A stretch of 64,000 bases of DNA from Rhizobiaceae bacterium (GTDB lineage Bacteria > Pseudomonadota > Alphaproteobacteria > Rhizobiales > Rhizobiaceae), in the NCBI GenBank assembly GCA_023953845.1, contig JAMLJC010000002.1, forward strand, positions 744,001 to 808,000, written 5' to 3'. The position numbers and the translations under genes were made by a program. Position 1 is the first letter of the stretch. Each line of letters opens with the position of its first letter. Below the pieces are notes generated by a model. The model had not been told where the DNA came from. It was given only the letters and a program-made list of their open reading frames with translations, and did not search any database. Of the stretch, positions 8,940 through 18,608 are shown one piece after another.

Positions 8940-9414
8940 GGGCGGAGCGTCCGTGCTCGAATCAGCGGATATCATGCGCTTGCTGCGGCTTTTGCCGCAT
9001 CGCTATCCATTCCTCCTCGTCGATCGCATCGTTGACATCGACAGCGACAATTCGGCTGTCGGCATCAAGAATGTTACTGTGAACGAACCGCATTTCCAGG
9101 GCCATTTCCCGGAACAGCCTGTCATGCCGGGTGTGCTCATCATCGAGGCCATGGCGCAGACGGCGGGCGCGATCTGCCTGCTCTCCACCGGCGGCAACAT
9201 GCCGTCGCTCGTCTATTTCCTCACCATTGACAATGCGAAGTTCCGCAAGCCCGTCGTGCCGGGTGATCGCGTGGAACTGCATGTGAGGAGGCTGAAGAAG
9301 CGTGGCAACATATGGCGCTTCCAGTGCGAGGCGCTTGTCGACGGTGCGAAGGTGGCGGAAGCTGAAATCTCCGCGATGATGACGCCCAGGTCGGCGGATC
9401 AGGCGGCAGAATGA
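8932..9414 (+). CDS. fabZ: 3-hydroxyacyl-[ACP] dehydratase FabZ
   Basis: Dehydrates 3-hydroxyacyl-ACP in fatty acid elongation and competes with LpxA for the hydroxyacyl-ACP pool, which explains its place inside the lipid A operon. The 160-residue hot-dog-fold protein shows HFPEQPVMPGVLIIEAMAQ with catalytic His58 and Glu72. The GAAGAGACCG before the ATG inside the end of lpxD serves as ribosome site. The stop overlaps the lpxA start (ATGA). Confidence 0.96.
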   Translation: MAEGGASVLESADIMRLLRLLPHRYPFLLVDRIVDIDSDNSAVGIKNVTVNEPHFQGHFPEQPVMPGVLIIEAMAQTAGAICLLSTGGNMPSLVYFLTIDNAKFRKPVVPGDRVELHVRRLKKRGNIWRFQCEALVDGAKVAEAEISAMMTPRSADQAAE

Positions 9415-10244
9415 CGACCGGCGTGGCCATACATCCTACCGCCATCGTCGATCGTGGCGCGCGGCTCGGCGCGAATGTGCGCATCGGCCCGTTTTGCGTT
9501 GTGGGTGCCGACGCGGTCCTCGGCGACAATGTCGAATTGCTGAACCACGTCACCATCATGGGCGCCACCACGCTGGGAGAGGGGTGCAAGGTGTTCCCCC
9601 AGGCCGTGCTCGGCGCGCCGCCCCAGAATACCAAGCACAAGGGCGGCAAGACCACGCTTTCCATCGGCCGCAACACGACGATCCGCGAAGGTGTGACGAT
9701 GCACACCGGCACCGACACCAGCCACGGCGCGACCGTCGTGGGAGAGAACGGCAATTTTCTCGCCTATACGCACATCGCGCATGATTGCATCGTCGGCAAC
9801 AACGTCACTTTTGCGAACGCCGCGACGCTGGGCGGCCATGTCGAGGTCGGCGACAACGTCATCATTGGCGGCCTCACCGCCGTGCATCAATTTGTGCGCA
9901 TCGGCGACAATGCCTTCATCGGCGGCGCATGCGGCATCGCCGGGGATGTCATCCCGTTCGGCATGGCGGAGGGCAACCGTGCCCATCTGCGCGGCTTCAA
10001 CATCATCGGCATGAAGCGCGCCGGCATTCCGCGCTCCGAAATCTACACGTTGCGCGCAGCCTATCGCGTATTGTTCGACGAAGCCCACCCGGTCAGCGAA
10101 AACGTCGAGCGTGTGCGCGTCGAGTTTTCCGGTTCGCCGACCGTCATGAAGATCGTCGATTTCATCACCAGTCGCGGCAAGCGCCACTTCTGCGTGCCGC
10201 CGCGCGGCAAAGGCCGCGATCCCGGCGACGATGACGACGTCTAG
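9411..10244 (+). CDS. lpxA: UDP-N-acetylglucosamine O-acyltransferase
   Basis: First step of lipid A synthesis: transfers 3-hydroxyacyl from ACP to UDP-GlcNAc. The 277-residue cytoplasmic trimer has an N-terminal hexapeptide beta-helix (IHPTAIVDRGARLGANVRIG...) with the catalytic-His region YTHIAHDCIVGNNVTFAN near 122-139, and a helical C-terminal ACP-binding domain. Start overlaps fabZ by 4 bases. The tail is more basic and acidic than usual (PRGKGRDPGDDDDV) and overlaps lpxI by 14 bases. Confidence 0.96.
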   Translation: MTTGVAIHPTAIVDRGARLGANVRIGPFCVVGADAVLGDNVELLNHVTIMGATTLGEGCKVFPQAVLGAPPQNTKHKGGKTTLSIGRNTTIREGVTMHTGTDTSHGATVVGENGNFLAYTHIAHDCIVGNNVTFANAATLGGHVEVGDNVIIGGLTAVHQFVRIGDNAFIGGACGIAGDVIPFGMAEGNRAHLRGFNIIGMKRAGIPRSEIYTLRAAYRVLFDEAHPVSENVERVRVEFSGSPTVMKIVDFITSRGKRHFCVPPRGKGRDPGDDDDV

Positions 10245-11121
10245 GCCTGCAGCCGGTATAGATCTCGCACCGACCGACCGCGTCGCGGTCATTGCCGGGA
10301 GTGGCCGCCTTCCGGTCAATGTCGCCGAAAGCCTGCGGTGGTATGGCCACGCCCCCTTTGTCGTCCTGATCGACGGCGAGGCGGATGCGCATGCCGGTCT
10401 CGACAGTTTCGACCACCAGCGGATGACGCTGGAAGAGGCTGGCGCCCTGCGCGGTCTTCTCAAGCGAAAGCGCGTGACGCATGTCGTTCTCGCGGGCGGT
10501 ATCGGCCGCCGGCCGAATATCGGCTCCTACAGGATCAATCTCGGCCTGCTTGCGGCGCTGCCGCGCCTCGCGCGCGCCCTGAAGCGCGGCGACAACGGCA
10601 TGCTGAAGCTGCTGATCGCCCATATCGAGGCAGCCGGCATGAAGGTTGTGGGCGCGCACGAAATCGTGCCGGACCTGCTCGCGCCGGAGGGCGCAATCAC
10701 GCAGGCCGAGCCGGAAGCGGGCGACTGGCGCGATCTGGAGGCCGCGCGCAAGGCTGCGCTAACGATCGGGGCGCTGGATGTCGGGCAGGCGGCGGTGTCG
10801 ATCAATGGCCGTGTGATCGCTCTGGAAGGCATCGAGGGTACGGATGGGCTGCTTGCGCGCACGAAGGAGTTGCGCGGGCATGGCCGCATCGCCAACCTCA
10901 AGCGTGGCGTCATCGTCAAATGCGCCAAGCCCGATCAGGAGTTGCGCGCGGATCTGCCGGCGATCGGGCCGGCGACGGTGGACGGCGCCCATGCCGCCGG
11001 TCTTGCTGGCATCGGCGTCGAGGCCGGCCGGTCGCTGATCCTCGATTGGGGCAAGGTGGTCGAGCGCGCGGATGCGCTTGGCCTGTTCGTCGTCGGCCTG
11101 CCGCCAGAGCCGCGGCCATGA
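10231..11121 (+). CDS. lpxI: UDP-2,3-diacylglucosamine pyrophosphatase LpxI
   Basis: Hydrolyses UDP-2,3-diacylglucosamine to lipid X, the job of LpxH in gammaproteobacteria; LpxI (DUF1009) is the alphaproteobacterial replacement. The 296-residue protein begins VAVIAGSGRLPVNVAESL and shows the C-terminal DUF1009 features GGVIVKCAKP-like (here RGVIVKCAKPDQELR) and GPATVDGAHAAGLAGIGVEAG. The position between lpxA and lpxB supports the call. The first ATG lies inside the end of lpxA (14-base overlap). Confidence 0.93.
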   Translation: MTTSRPAAGIDLAPTDRVAVIAGSGRLPVNVAESLRWYGHAPFVVLIDGEADAHAGLDSFDHQRMTLEEAGALRGLLKRKRVTHVVLAGGIGRRPNIGSYRINLGLLAALPRLARALKRGDNGMLKLLIAHIEAAGMKVVGAHEIVPDLLAPEGAITQAEPEAGDWRDLEAARKAALTIGALDVGQAAVSINGRVIALEGIEGTDGLLARTKELRGHGRIANLKRGVIVKCAKPDQELRADLPAIGPATVDGAHAAGLAGIGVEAGRSLILDWGKVVERADALGLFVVGLPPEPRP

Positions 11122-12287
11122 GCGCCGCGCGCCCGCTCAGAATTGCGGTTGTTGCCGGCGAGGAGTCCGGTGATCTTCTCGGTGCCGACATCATCCGGGC
11201 GTTGCGCGCAGACGGCTGTGACGTCGAACTGCGTGGCGTCGGTGGCCGCCACCTCGAGGAACTTGGGCTGAAGAGTCTCTTCGACGCGCAGGAGGTGGCC
11301 CTCATGGGCCTCAGCGCGATCGTCCGTGACCTGCCGCGCCTGTTGCGCCGCATTTCGCAGACGGCGCGCGAGATCGCGGCGTGGAAGCCGGATTGTCTGA
11401 TCACCATCGACAGCCCGGAATTTTCCTTGCGCGTGGCGAAAAAAGTGAGGGCGGCTGCGCCGGGTATTCCCATCGTGCACTATGTCTGCCCGAGCGTATG
11501 GGCGTGGAGGCCCGGGCGCGCGCCTGCGATGCGCGCCTACGTCGATCACATCCTGTGCGTGCTGCCCTTCGAGGTTGAAGTACTCGACCGACTTGGCGGC
11601 CCGCCCGGCACCTATGTCGGCCACCGGCTGACGCATGAGCCGGGCGTACTCCGCGCGGCGACACGGCAAGCGGAGAAGAAGGATCTTTCGCCCGACAGGG
11701 AGAAAACACTGCTTGTGCTGCCCGGATCGCGCCGCAGCGAAGTATCGGGGCTGATCGGTTTCTTCGGCGATGCGGTTGCATCGCTGCGTCGCCGCGGCCA
11801 TCGGCTGAAGGTATTGCTTCCGACCGTTCCTCATGTCTTGCAGGCCGTGGGCGCCGCGACGGCGGATTGGGAAGTCAAGCCGGAGATCACCGTCGACCCG
11901 GAAGGGAAATGGGAGGCGTTCGGTCAAGCCGACGCTGCCATGATCGCCTCCGGCACGGTGTCGTTGGAACTCGCGCTCTGCGGCGTGCCTATGTATTCCT
12001 GCTATTCGATCGACCCGCTGGGCAAGCTGCTGGTGCGCATGCTCACGACCTGGTCGGCGCTGTTGCCCAACATCATCGCCGACCGGCCGGTCGTGACGGA
12101 GGTTTACACGCCCTATATCCGCGCCGAGACGATCGTGCGCCACATGGAAGCGCTGTTCGGCGACACAGAACTCCGCGCCTGGCAAAAGGCTGGCTTCGCC
12201 GAAGTCGCCCGTCGCATGGCGACCGAGCGACCGTCCGGCGAGATCGCGGCTGGGGTGGTCAGGAAGATGATTGGCAGTGAACGGTGA
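11118..12287 (+). CDS. lpxB: Lipid A disaccharide synthase
   Basis: Membrane-associated glycosyltransferase (GT19) that joins lipid X to UDP-2,3-diacylglucosamine. With the ATG at 11118, overlapping the lpxI stop by 4 bases, it is 389 residues. Hallmarks are AGEESGDLLGADIIRAL at the N-terminus, the central YVCPSVWAWRPGRAP, and LPGSRRSEV plus ASGTVSLELALCGVPM in the nucleotide-binding half. Last gene of the lipid A operon; it converges on gltA. The longer open frame from 10338 is a shadow of lpxI. Confidence 0.96.
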   Translation: MSAARPLRIAVVAGEESGDLLGADIIRALRADGCDVELRGVGGRHLEELGLKSLFDAQEVALMGLSAIVRDLPRLLRRISQTAREIAAWKPDCLITIDSPEFSLRVAKKVRAAAPGIPIVHYVCPSVWAWRPGRAPAMRAYVDHILCVLPFEVEVLDRLGGPPGTYVGHRLTHEPGVLRAATRQAEKKDLSPDREKTLLVLPGSRRSEVSGLIGFFGDAVASLRRRGHRLKVLLPTVPHVLQAVGAATADWEVKPEITVDPEGKWEAFGQADAAMIASGTVSLELALCGVPMYSCYSIDPLGKLLVRMLTTWSALLPNIIADRPVVTEVYTPYIRAETIVRHMEALFGDTELRAWQKAGFAEVARRMATERPSGEIAAGVVRKMIGSER

Positions 12288-12320
12288 GCAATGATCGGCT
12301 CACTGCTCACTGTGTTCCGG

Positions 12321-13610
12321 TCACCGCTTCGCGATCGGCACGTAATCCCGCTCCGGCGACCCGGTATAGAGCTGCCGCGGGCGGCCGATCTTCTGATGCG
12401 GGTCTTCGATCATTTCCTTCCACTGCGCGATCCAGCCGACTGTGCGCGCGACGGCAAACAGCACGGTGAACATGGTGGTCGGGAAGCCGAGTGCCTTCAG
12501 CGTGATGCCGGAATAGAAGTCGACATTCGGATAGAGCTTCTTCTCGATGAAGTAATCGTCCGTCAGCGCGATCTTCTCAAGTTCCATGGCGATGTCGAGC
12601 AGCGGATCGTCCTTGATCCCGAGCTCGCCCAGCACCTCATGGCAGGTCTTGTGCATGATCTTGGCGCGCGGATCGTAATTCTTGTAGACGCGATGGCCGA
12701 AGCCCATCAGGCGGAACGGATCGTTCTTGTCCTTGGCGCGGGCGATATACTCGGGAATGTGATCGACCGAGCCGATCTCGGCGAGCATGTTGAGGGCGGC
12801 CTCGTTGGCGCCGCCATGCGCCGGCCCCCACAGGCATGCGATGCCGGCGGCGATGCAGGCGAACGGATTGGCGCCGGACGAGCCGGCGAGACGCACGGTC
12901 GAGGTCGAGGCGTTCTGCTCATGGTCGGCGTGCAGGATGAAGATCCGCTCCATCGCGCGCGCCAGCACCGGGTTCACCTTGTATTCCTCGCACGGCACGG
13001 CGAAGCACATATGCAGGAAGTTGGCGGCGTAGCCGAGTTCGTTCTTCGGATAAACGAAGGGCTGGCCGATATGGTACTTGTAGGCCATCGCCGCGATGGT
13101 CGGCATCTTGGCGATCAGCCGCATTGAGGCGACCATGCGCTGGTACGGGTCGGAGATGTCGGTCGAGTCGTGATAGAAGGCCGACAGCGCGCCGACCACG
13201 CCGCACATCACGGCCATGGGATGCGCGTCGCGGCGGAAGCCTGTGAAGAAGCGCGACATCTGCTCGTGCACCATGGTGTGGCGCGTCACGCGATAGTCGA
13301 AATCCTCCTTCTGCGCCTTGGTCGGCAGTTCGCCGTAGAGCAGCAGATAGCAGACCTCGAGGAAGTCGCCGTGCTCGGCGAGCTGGTCGATCGGATAGCC
13401 GCGATGCAGCAGCACGCCGGCGTCGCCGTCGATATAGGTGATGCCGGACTCGCAGGAGGCGGTCGACGTGAAGCCGGGATCGTAGGTGAAAGCTCCCGTT
13501 TCCCTGTAAAGCGGCGCGATGTCGAGCACATCCGGCCCAACCGTCCCATGTCGAACCTTCAGTTCAAGGGTCTTGCCGCCAAATTCGAGTTTTGCCGATG
13601 AATTGGTCAT
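12321..13610 (-). CDS. gltA: Citrate synthase
   Basis: Condenses acetyl-CoA and oxaloacetate at the entry of the TCA cycle. The 429-residue length fits the large hexameric, NADH-sensitive Gram-negative type. Catalytic segments are visible: ILHADHEQNASTSTVR (His), GPAHGGANEAAL (His), and GFGHRVYKNYDPRA followed by MELEKIALTDDYFIEKKLYPNVDFYSG near the end. AGGAG-like bases precede the ATG on the minus strand. Monocistronic between lpxB and gltX; lpxB-gltA adjacency is common in Rhizobiales. Confidence 0.97.
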   Translation of the reverse strand: MTNSSAKLEFGGKTLELKVRHGTVGPDVLDIAPLYRETGAFTYDPGFTSTASCESGITYIDGDAGVLLHRGYPIDQLAEHGDFLEVCYLLLYGELPTKAQKEDFDYRVTRHTMVHEQMSRFFTGFRRDAHPMAVMCGVVGALSAFYHDSTDISDPYQRMVASMRLIAKMPTIAAMAYKYHIGQPFVYPKNELGYAANFLHMCFAVPCEEYKVNPVLARAMERIFILHADHEQNASTSTVRLAGSSGANPFACIAAGIACLWGPAHGGANEAALNMLAEIGSVDHIPEYIARAKDKNDPFRLMGFGHRVYKNYDPRAKIMHKTCHEVLGELGIKDDPLLDIAMELEKIALTDDYFIEKKLYPNVDFYSGITLKALGFPTTMFTVLFAVARTVGWIAQWKEMIEDPHQKIGRPRQLYTGSPERDYVPIAKR

Positions 13611-13787
13611 GAAAGCTCCTTGAAATGCGTCCCTCGCGAGAACCTGCGAAATCGCCGGTGGAGGGAAAAAGCGATGGAAGGCGGCTTGTGCTAACGCATT
13701 TCCAAAAGCGTGCCAAGTTCACCTAATGGCGCAATGTCGCATCGCAGCAAACGGGACTCAACAAGGATTTGCGACAGGAGCACTGTC

Positions 13788-15212
13788 CTAATCGATTTTG
13801 TCGTGAATCCTTGCGAGGCTCTCCTCCCGGCCAAGCACGGCCAGAACATCGAACACGCCGGGCGAAGTGCTTCTGCCGGTCAGCGCGGCGCGCAGCGGTT
13901 GGGCGACGGCGCCGAGCTTCAACCCCTTTTCGGTCGCGAAAGCGCGGATCGCCTCTTCCGCGGCGGCGGCGCTCCAAGGCGCCCGGACGCCGCTCAGCGC
14001 CTCATGAGTGCCTGCCAGGATGGCGCGGCCTTCCACGGTGAGCAGCGCAGCCGCCTTCTCGTCCAATGCCAGCGGCCGCTCGGCGAACAGAAAGCCCGCG
14101 CCGTCGGCCAGTTCGACCAGCGTCTTCGCGCGTTCCTTGAGGCCGGGCATGGCGGCGAGCAGTTGAGCCTTGCGTTCGTCCGTCATCCGGCTGGTCAACT
14201 CCTCGCCGTTCGGCAGATAGGGCAGCGTGGCCAGGAAGACATCGAGCAATTCGTCGCTGCCCATGTTGCGCATGTAGACGCCGTTCAGCGCTTCGAGCTT
14301 CTGGAAGTCGAAACGCGCCGCGCCCTTGTTGATGTCCTCGATCTCGAACCAGCGGATCATGTCGTCGAGACTCATCACCTCGTCGTCGCCGTGGCTCCAG
14401 CCGAGCCGCACGAGATAGTTGCGCAGCGCGGCGGGGAGATAGCCCATGGCGCGATAGGCCTCGACACCCAGCGCGCCATGGCGCTTGGAAAGCTTTGCTC
14501 CGTCGGCGCCGTGGATCAGCGGGATATGCGCCATCACCGGCACGTCCCAGCCCATGGCGTTGTAGATCACGGTCTGGCGTGCGGCGTTGGTCAGGTGGTC
14601 GTCGCCGCGGATGATGTGCGTGACGCCCATATCGTGGTCGTCGACGACGACGGCATGCATGTAGGTCGGCGTGCCGTCGGAGCGCAGAATGATGAAATCG
14701 TCGAGATCCTTGTTCGGAAAGCGCACGTCGCCCTGCACGCGGTCGCGCACGATCGTCTCGCCTTCCTGAGGCGCCTTGATGCGGATGACCGGCTTGACGC
14801 CAGCCGGCGCCTCCGAAGGGTCGCGATCGCGCCAGCGGCCGTCATAGCGCGGCGGCCGCCCTTCCGCGCGCGCCTTCTCGCGCATCTCCTCCAGTTCTTC
14901 CGGCGACTCGTATGCGTAATAGGCCTGTCCCCGGCGCACGAGTTCCTCGGCCACTTCACGATGCCGCGGGGCACGCTCGAACTGCGAGATCGGCTCGCCG
15001 TCCCAGTGGAGGCCGAGCCAGGTGAGCCCGTCGAGGATGGCGGCGGTGGCCGCATCGGTCGAGCGCTCGCGATCCGTGTCCTCGATGCGCAGCAGCATCT
15101 TGCCACCTGTGTGGCGGGCATAGAGCCAGTTGAACAGCGCCGTACGTCCCCCGCCGATATGCAGGTAGCCGGTCGGGGAGGGCGCGAAACGCGTGACGAC
15201 TGTGTCGGACAT
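13788..15212 (-). CDS. gltX: Glutamyl-tRNA synthetase
   Basis: Class I aminoacyl-tRNA synthetase charging tRNA-Glu. From the ATG at 15212 it is 474 residues, normal length, with the HIGH-type motif LHIGG at 17-21 and the KMSKS-type motif KLSKR at 240-244. The frame stays open to 15539 upstream, but MSDTVVTRFAPSPTG is the canonical start. Alphaproteobacteria often have two GltX copies, one of which may charge tRNA-Gln for amidation; which one this is cannot be told here. Diverges from comEC. Confidence 0.96.
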   Translation of the reverse strand: MSDTVVTRFAPSPTGYLHIGGGRTALFNWLYARHTGGKMLLRIEDTDRERSTDAATAAILDGLTWLGLHWDGEPISQFERAPRHREVAEELVRRGQAYYAYESPEELEEMREKARAEGRPPRYDGRWRDRDPSEAPAGVKPVIRIKAPQEGETIVRDRVQGDVRFPNKDLDDFIILRSDGTPTYMHAVVVDDHDMGVTHIIRGDDHLTNAARQTVIYNAMGWDVPVMAHIPLIHGADGAKLSKRHGALGVEAYRAMGYLPAALRNYLVRLGWSHGDDEVMSLDDMIRWFEIEDINKGAARFDFQKLEALNGVYMRNMGSDELLDVFLATLPYLPNGEELTSRMTDERKAQLLAAMPGLKERAKTLVELADGAGFLFAERPLALDEKAAALLTVEGRAILAGTHEALSGVRAPWSAAAAEEAIRAFATEKGLKLGAVAQPLRAALTGRSTSPGVFDVLAVLGREESLARIHDKID

Positions 15213-15352
15213 CAAAGCTCTCGAACGCCGGTGGGAACACCGGAAAATGTAGGATTTCACGCAATTGCGCGCGGCTGGCGTCCATGTAGCATAGGCGGCT
15301 TGAGGTGCAAGGGGCGGCTCCGCCGGGGCCGAGGCAGGGACGCCGCGAAGCA

Positions 15353-17800
15353 GTGAATTCATCGTCGGTCGATCTGGCGGAGCGACGCTTCCTCGAGGCT
15401 GCCTCGGACATCGCCGACGCGCCGGGCTTCGCGCGTCCGCCCGCACCGCCGCGGAATGCAGGCGACGCTTTGTCGGCTCCCGCGACAAACGTCGCGTTGC
15501 CAAAAGAGACCGTCGAAATGGTCCGGCGTTTGCGCGCACTGGGCGATCGCCTCGCCGGGATGGCGGCGCGGGAGCTTGCGCGCGGCACGCCGTTCAACTT
15601 CGTGCCGGTGTTTCTGGCTACCGGCGCGCTGGCTTACTTTGCCGCCAGTCGCGAACCGCCGCTCCACCTGCTGCTCGCCGCCTGCGGGGTCGCTGGCATC
15701 GCCGTTTTCGCACTTCGTCGCTGGACAGGCGCGCAACTGGCGGCCTGGGCGGTTCTCTTCGTCGTCCTCGGCGCGGTCTTCGCCAAGCTGGAGACGCTCG
15801 ATGCCGGCACGAAGATGCTCGGCGCGGAGGTGACCACGCGTCTCACGGGTCGCATCGTCGCGACCGATCATCTCGCCAACGGGCGCGTGCGGCTGACGCT
15901 CGACATCGTCTCGACGGAGCGGCCAAAGCTCCGCTATGCACCGGACAGGGTGCGCATTACAGCCCGGGCGATCGCCGCGGATGTTCGCGCGGGAGATATT
16001 GTCGCCGGGGCCGCACGTCTTCTGCCACCGCTTGGAGCGACCCGGCCGGGTGGCTACGACTTCGCCTTCGAAAGCTATTTCGACGGCGTCGGCGCCACCG
16101 GTTTTTTCCTCGGCGAGCCGAAGCGGGTCGAATTGTCGGCCGAGCCGGATTTCGAGGATCGCTTCAACGCCGTCGTCGAGGATGCTCGCGACCGTCTCGC
16201 TGCGCGTATTCGCAGCCATATCGGCGGCGCGGAAGGCGAGATCGCCGCCGCGCTGATAGCCGGTGTGCGGGCCGGCATTCCCGAGGACGTCAACGAGGCG
16301 CTGCGGCGCACCGGCCTTGCGCATGTGCTCTCGATATCGGGACTGCACATGGCGCTTGTCGCGGCCACCATCATCGGCTCGCTCCGCTTCGTCTTCGCCT
16401 GTTTCCCCAGGTTCGCCTCGCGTCACCCGGTTCGGAAGTACGCCGCGTCGGCGGCGCTGATCGCGCTCGCGATCTATTTGTTCGTCTCCGGAAACCAGGT
16501 GGCGGCGCAGCGCAGCTTCATCATGATCGCCATCATGCTGATCGCGTTGCTGTCCGACCATGCGGCGTTGACGATGCGTAATCTCGCGCTGGCTGCGACC
16601 GTCGTGCTGGTGGTGTCGCCGCACGAGGTGGTCGGTCCCAGCTTCCAGATGTCGTTCGCGGCGACCGCAGCCCTCATCGGCGCCTATGCGGCATGGTCGC
16701 AACGGGAGAGGCACGGCGCGGGCCGTGTTCCGGGCGTGAGACATCCGGCTCTCCGGGCGCTGCGACTGGTGTTCTTCTACGTTGTCGGACTTGCCGCGAC
16801 GTCGCTGCTGGCCGGTGCCGCAACGACGATTTTCGGCGCGCATCATTTCCAGCGCGTTTCGCCGCTGTCGCTCTTCGCCAATCTCGCGGCCATGCCGATC
16901 GTTTCCGTGCTGGTCATGCCTTTCGCCGTCCTCGGTCTGCTTCTGATGCCGGTCGGCCTCGACGGTGTGGCGTTTGCTGTGATGGGAGAGGGGCTGCGGC
17001 TGATGAACGCCGTCGCGGCGTGGTTCTCGGCGCGCTCGCCGCTCGACGCGATCGGTCTGGTGGCGCCCGGCGCCGTCATCTGCATGACGCTCGCGCTTAT
17101 CTTCGCCACGCTTCTCACAACGTGGCTGCGGCTCATCGCGGTACCTTTCGCGCTTTTAGGCAGCGTGCTGCTGTTCTTTCCGCCCCGGCCCGAAATATTC
17201 GTGTCCGACGACGGAAAACTCGTCGCTATGCGGACTTCCTCCGGCACGGTTGCGGTGAACAGAAACCGCCCGAACGCTTTCACGCTCGATGGCTGGATGC
17301 GCGCTTTAAACAGTGAGACGAGCGTCAAGCCGCTCAAGGTGGACGACGCGGCTTTCGATGCGTTGTCCAGTTCATCTATCGCGCAGGCAGGCGGAGACGG
17401 CGGGCGTTTCCGCTGCACGGAGAATTCGTGCATCACTTCCAGCGCGAGCGGGCAGATACTGATAACGTCAAGCGCTGAAATGGCGCGCAAGGCCTGTGAG
17501 ACGGCGCGCATCGTCGTAGTCGATGACGCAACTTTCGATGGACGTTGCGCCGATCCGCACGCTCTCGTCATAACGCGTCGGGAACTTGCGCGTCGCGGAA
17601 GCGCAATGATCGACGGCAACAACAGCGTTGTCTTCGCCATCCGCGAGCCATACCGGCCGTGGCACGAACATCGCCGGTTCTCCCGGGAGGCGAGGGGATT
17701 GGCGCCGTGGCAGCCGGATCGTTCCAGAAAACCGGACAAGGCATCGGCGGATGCCACGGCGACTGACGACAAATCCGGCACAGTAATCGCCGTTCCCTAG
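15353..17800 (+). CDS. comEC: ComEC/Rec2-type DNA uptake channel protein
   Basis: Polytopic inner-membrane protein of the ComEC family, which in competent bacteria moves single-stranded DNA into the cytoplasm. The 815-residue product has an N-terminal membrane segment and OB-like DUF4131 region (about 60-250), then a competence domain with many hydrophobic helices, including HVLSISGLHMALVAATIIG and SGNQVAAQRSFIM, both family hallmarks. The C-terminal soluble region lacks an HxHxDH metal site, so the beta-lactamase-like nuclease domain is degenerate or missing. The start is uncertain: GTG at 15305 or 15353. Converges on lexA. Confidence 0.85.
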   Translation: MNSSSVDLAERRFLEAASDIADAPGFARPPAPPRNAGDALSAPATNVALPKETVEMVRRLRALGDRLAGMAARELARGTPFNFVPVFLATGALAYFAASREPPLHLLLAACGVAGIAVFALRRWTGAQLAAWAVLFVVLGAVFAKLETLDAGTKMLGAEVTTRLTGRIVATDHLANGRVRLTLDIVSTERPKLRYAPDRVRITARAIAADVRAGDIVAGAARLLPPLGATRPGGYDFAFESYFDGVGATGFFLGEPKRVELSAEPDFEDRFNAVVEDARDRLAARIRSHIGGAEGEIAAALIAGVRAGIPEDVNEALRRTGLAHVLSISGLHMALVAATIIGSLRFVFACFPRFASRHPVRKYAASAALIALAIYLFVSGNQVAAQRSFIMIAIMLIALLSDHAALTMRNLALAATVVLVVSPHEVVGPSFQMSFAATAALIGAYAAWSQRERHGAGRVPGVRHPALRALRLVFFYVVGLAATSLLAGAATTIFGAHHFQRVSPLSLFANLAAMPIVSVLVMPFAVLGLLLMPVGLDGVAFAVMGEGLRLMNAVAAWFSARSPLDAIGLVAPGAVICMTLALIFATLLTTWLRLIAVPFALLGSVLLFFPPRPEIFVSDDGKLVAMRTSSGTVAVNRNRPNAFTLDGWMRALNSETSVKPLKVDDAAFDALSSSSIAQAGGDGGRFRCTENSCITSSASGQILITSSAEMARKACETARIVVVDDATFDGRCADPHALVITRRELARRGSAMIDGNNSVVFAIREPYRPWHEHRRFSREARGLAPWQPDRSRKPDKASADATATDDKSGTVIAVP

Positions 17801-17842
17801 GGCATCGCGCCGAAACCCGGATCGGACCCGGAGTGAGTCCTC

Positions 17843-18556
17843 TCAGTATTTGCGGATCAATCCGACCAGCTTGCCCTGCACCTTAACGCGGTGTGGTCCG
17901 AAAATCTTCGTCTCATAGGCAGGGTTTGCCGCTTCGAGCGCGATCGACGCGCCCTTGCGCCGGAAGCGTTTCAGCGTCGCCTCCATGTCGTCGACAAGCG
18001 CCACCACGATCTCGCCGGGATTGGCGTTCGTCGCGTGGCGGATGATCACCGTATCGCCGTCGAGAATGCCCGCCTCGATCATCGAATCGCCTCTTACCTC
18101 AAGCGCATAGTGCTCGCCGCCGGTCAGCATCTCCGGGGGCACGGCGATCGAATGGGTCTTATGCTGGATGGCGTCGATCGGCACGCCGGCAGCGATGCGG
18201 CCCATGACAGGAATGGAGACGGCGGTCGATTCGTCATCGTTGCTCGCTGCCGGACGCTTGGCCGGCTCAGGCTTGCGACCGAGGCTTCCCTCGATGACGC
18301 TGGGCGAGAATTTTCGTGCCGCGTTGAGGCTGGGCATCATCGTCTCTGGCAGCTTGATCACTTCCAGCGCGCGCGCACGGTTGGGCAGGCGGCGGATGAA
18401 GCCGCGCTCTTCCAAAGCGGTGATCAGACGATGGATGCCCGATTTGGACGCAAGATCCAGCGCATCCTTCATCTCGTCGAAGGATGGCGGCACACCGGCC
18501 GCCTTCAGCCGCTCGTGGATGAACATCAGCAATTCGAGTTGTTTGCGCGTCAGCAT
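17843..18556 (-). CDS. lexA: LexA repressor
   Basis: SOS regulator that self-cleaves when stimulated by RecA filaments. The 237-residue product (ATG at 18556; the frame is open to 18628) has the winged HTH at 1-65 (MLTRKQLELLMFIHERL), the Ala123-Gly124 cleavage site in GRIAAGV, and the catalytic dyad Ser158 (RGDSM) and Lys196 (TLKRF). The linker between the domains is long, as in other alphaproteobacteria. A GTTC-N7-GTTC box lies 53 bp upstream, so it should be autoregulated. Confidence 0.97.
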   Translation of the reverse strand: MLTRKQLELLMFIHERLKAAGVPPSFDEMKDALDLASKSGIHRLITALEERGFIRRLPNRARALEVIKLPETMMPSLNAARKFSPSVIEGSLGRKPEPAKRPAASNDDESTAVSIPVMGRIAAGVPIDAIQHKTHSIAVPPEMLTGGEHYALEVRGDSMIEAGILDGDTVIIRHATNANPGEIVVALVDDMEATLKRFRRKGASIALEAANPAYETKIFGPHRVKVQGKLVGLIRKY

Positions 18557-18608
18557 CTGGCGGACCTCGAGAATCGCGTAAAAAACAAAACCAGAACAAA
18601 CACTATCT

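Noticed and set aside
12284..12303. GTGAGC/GCTCAC inverted repeat between lpxB and gltA
   Set aside because: Only 6 bp of stem, overlapping the lpxB stop and without T-tract; too weak to call a terminator.
13710..15356. 548-codon open frame on + across gltX
   Set aside because: Antisense of gltX; translation is featureless.
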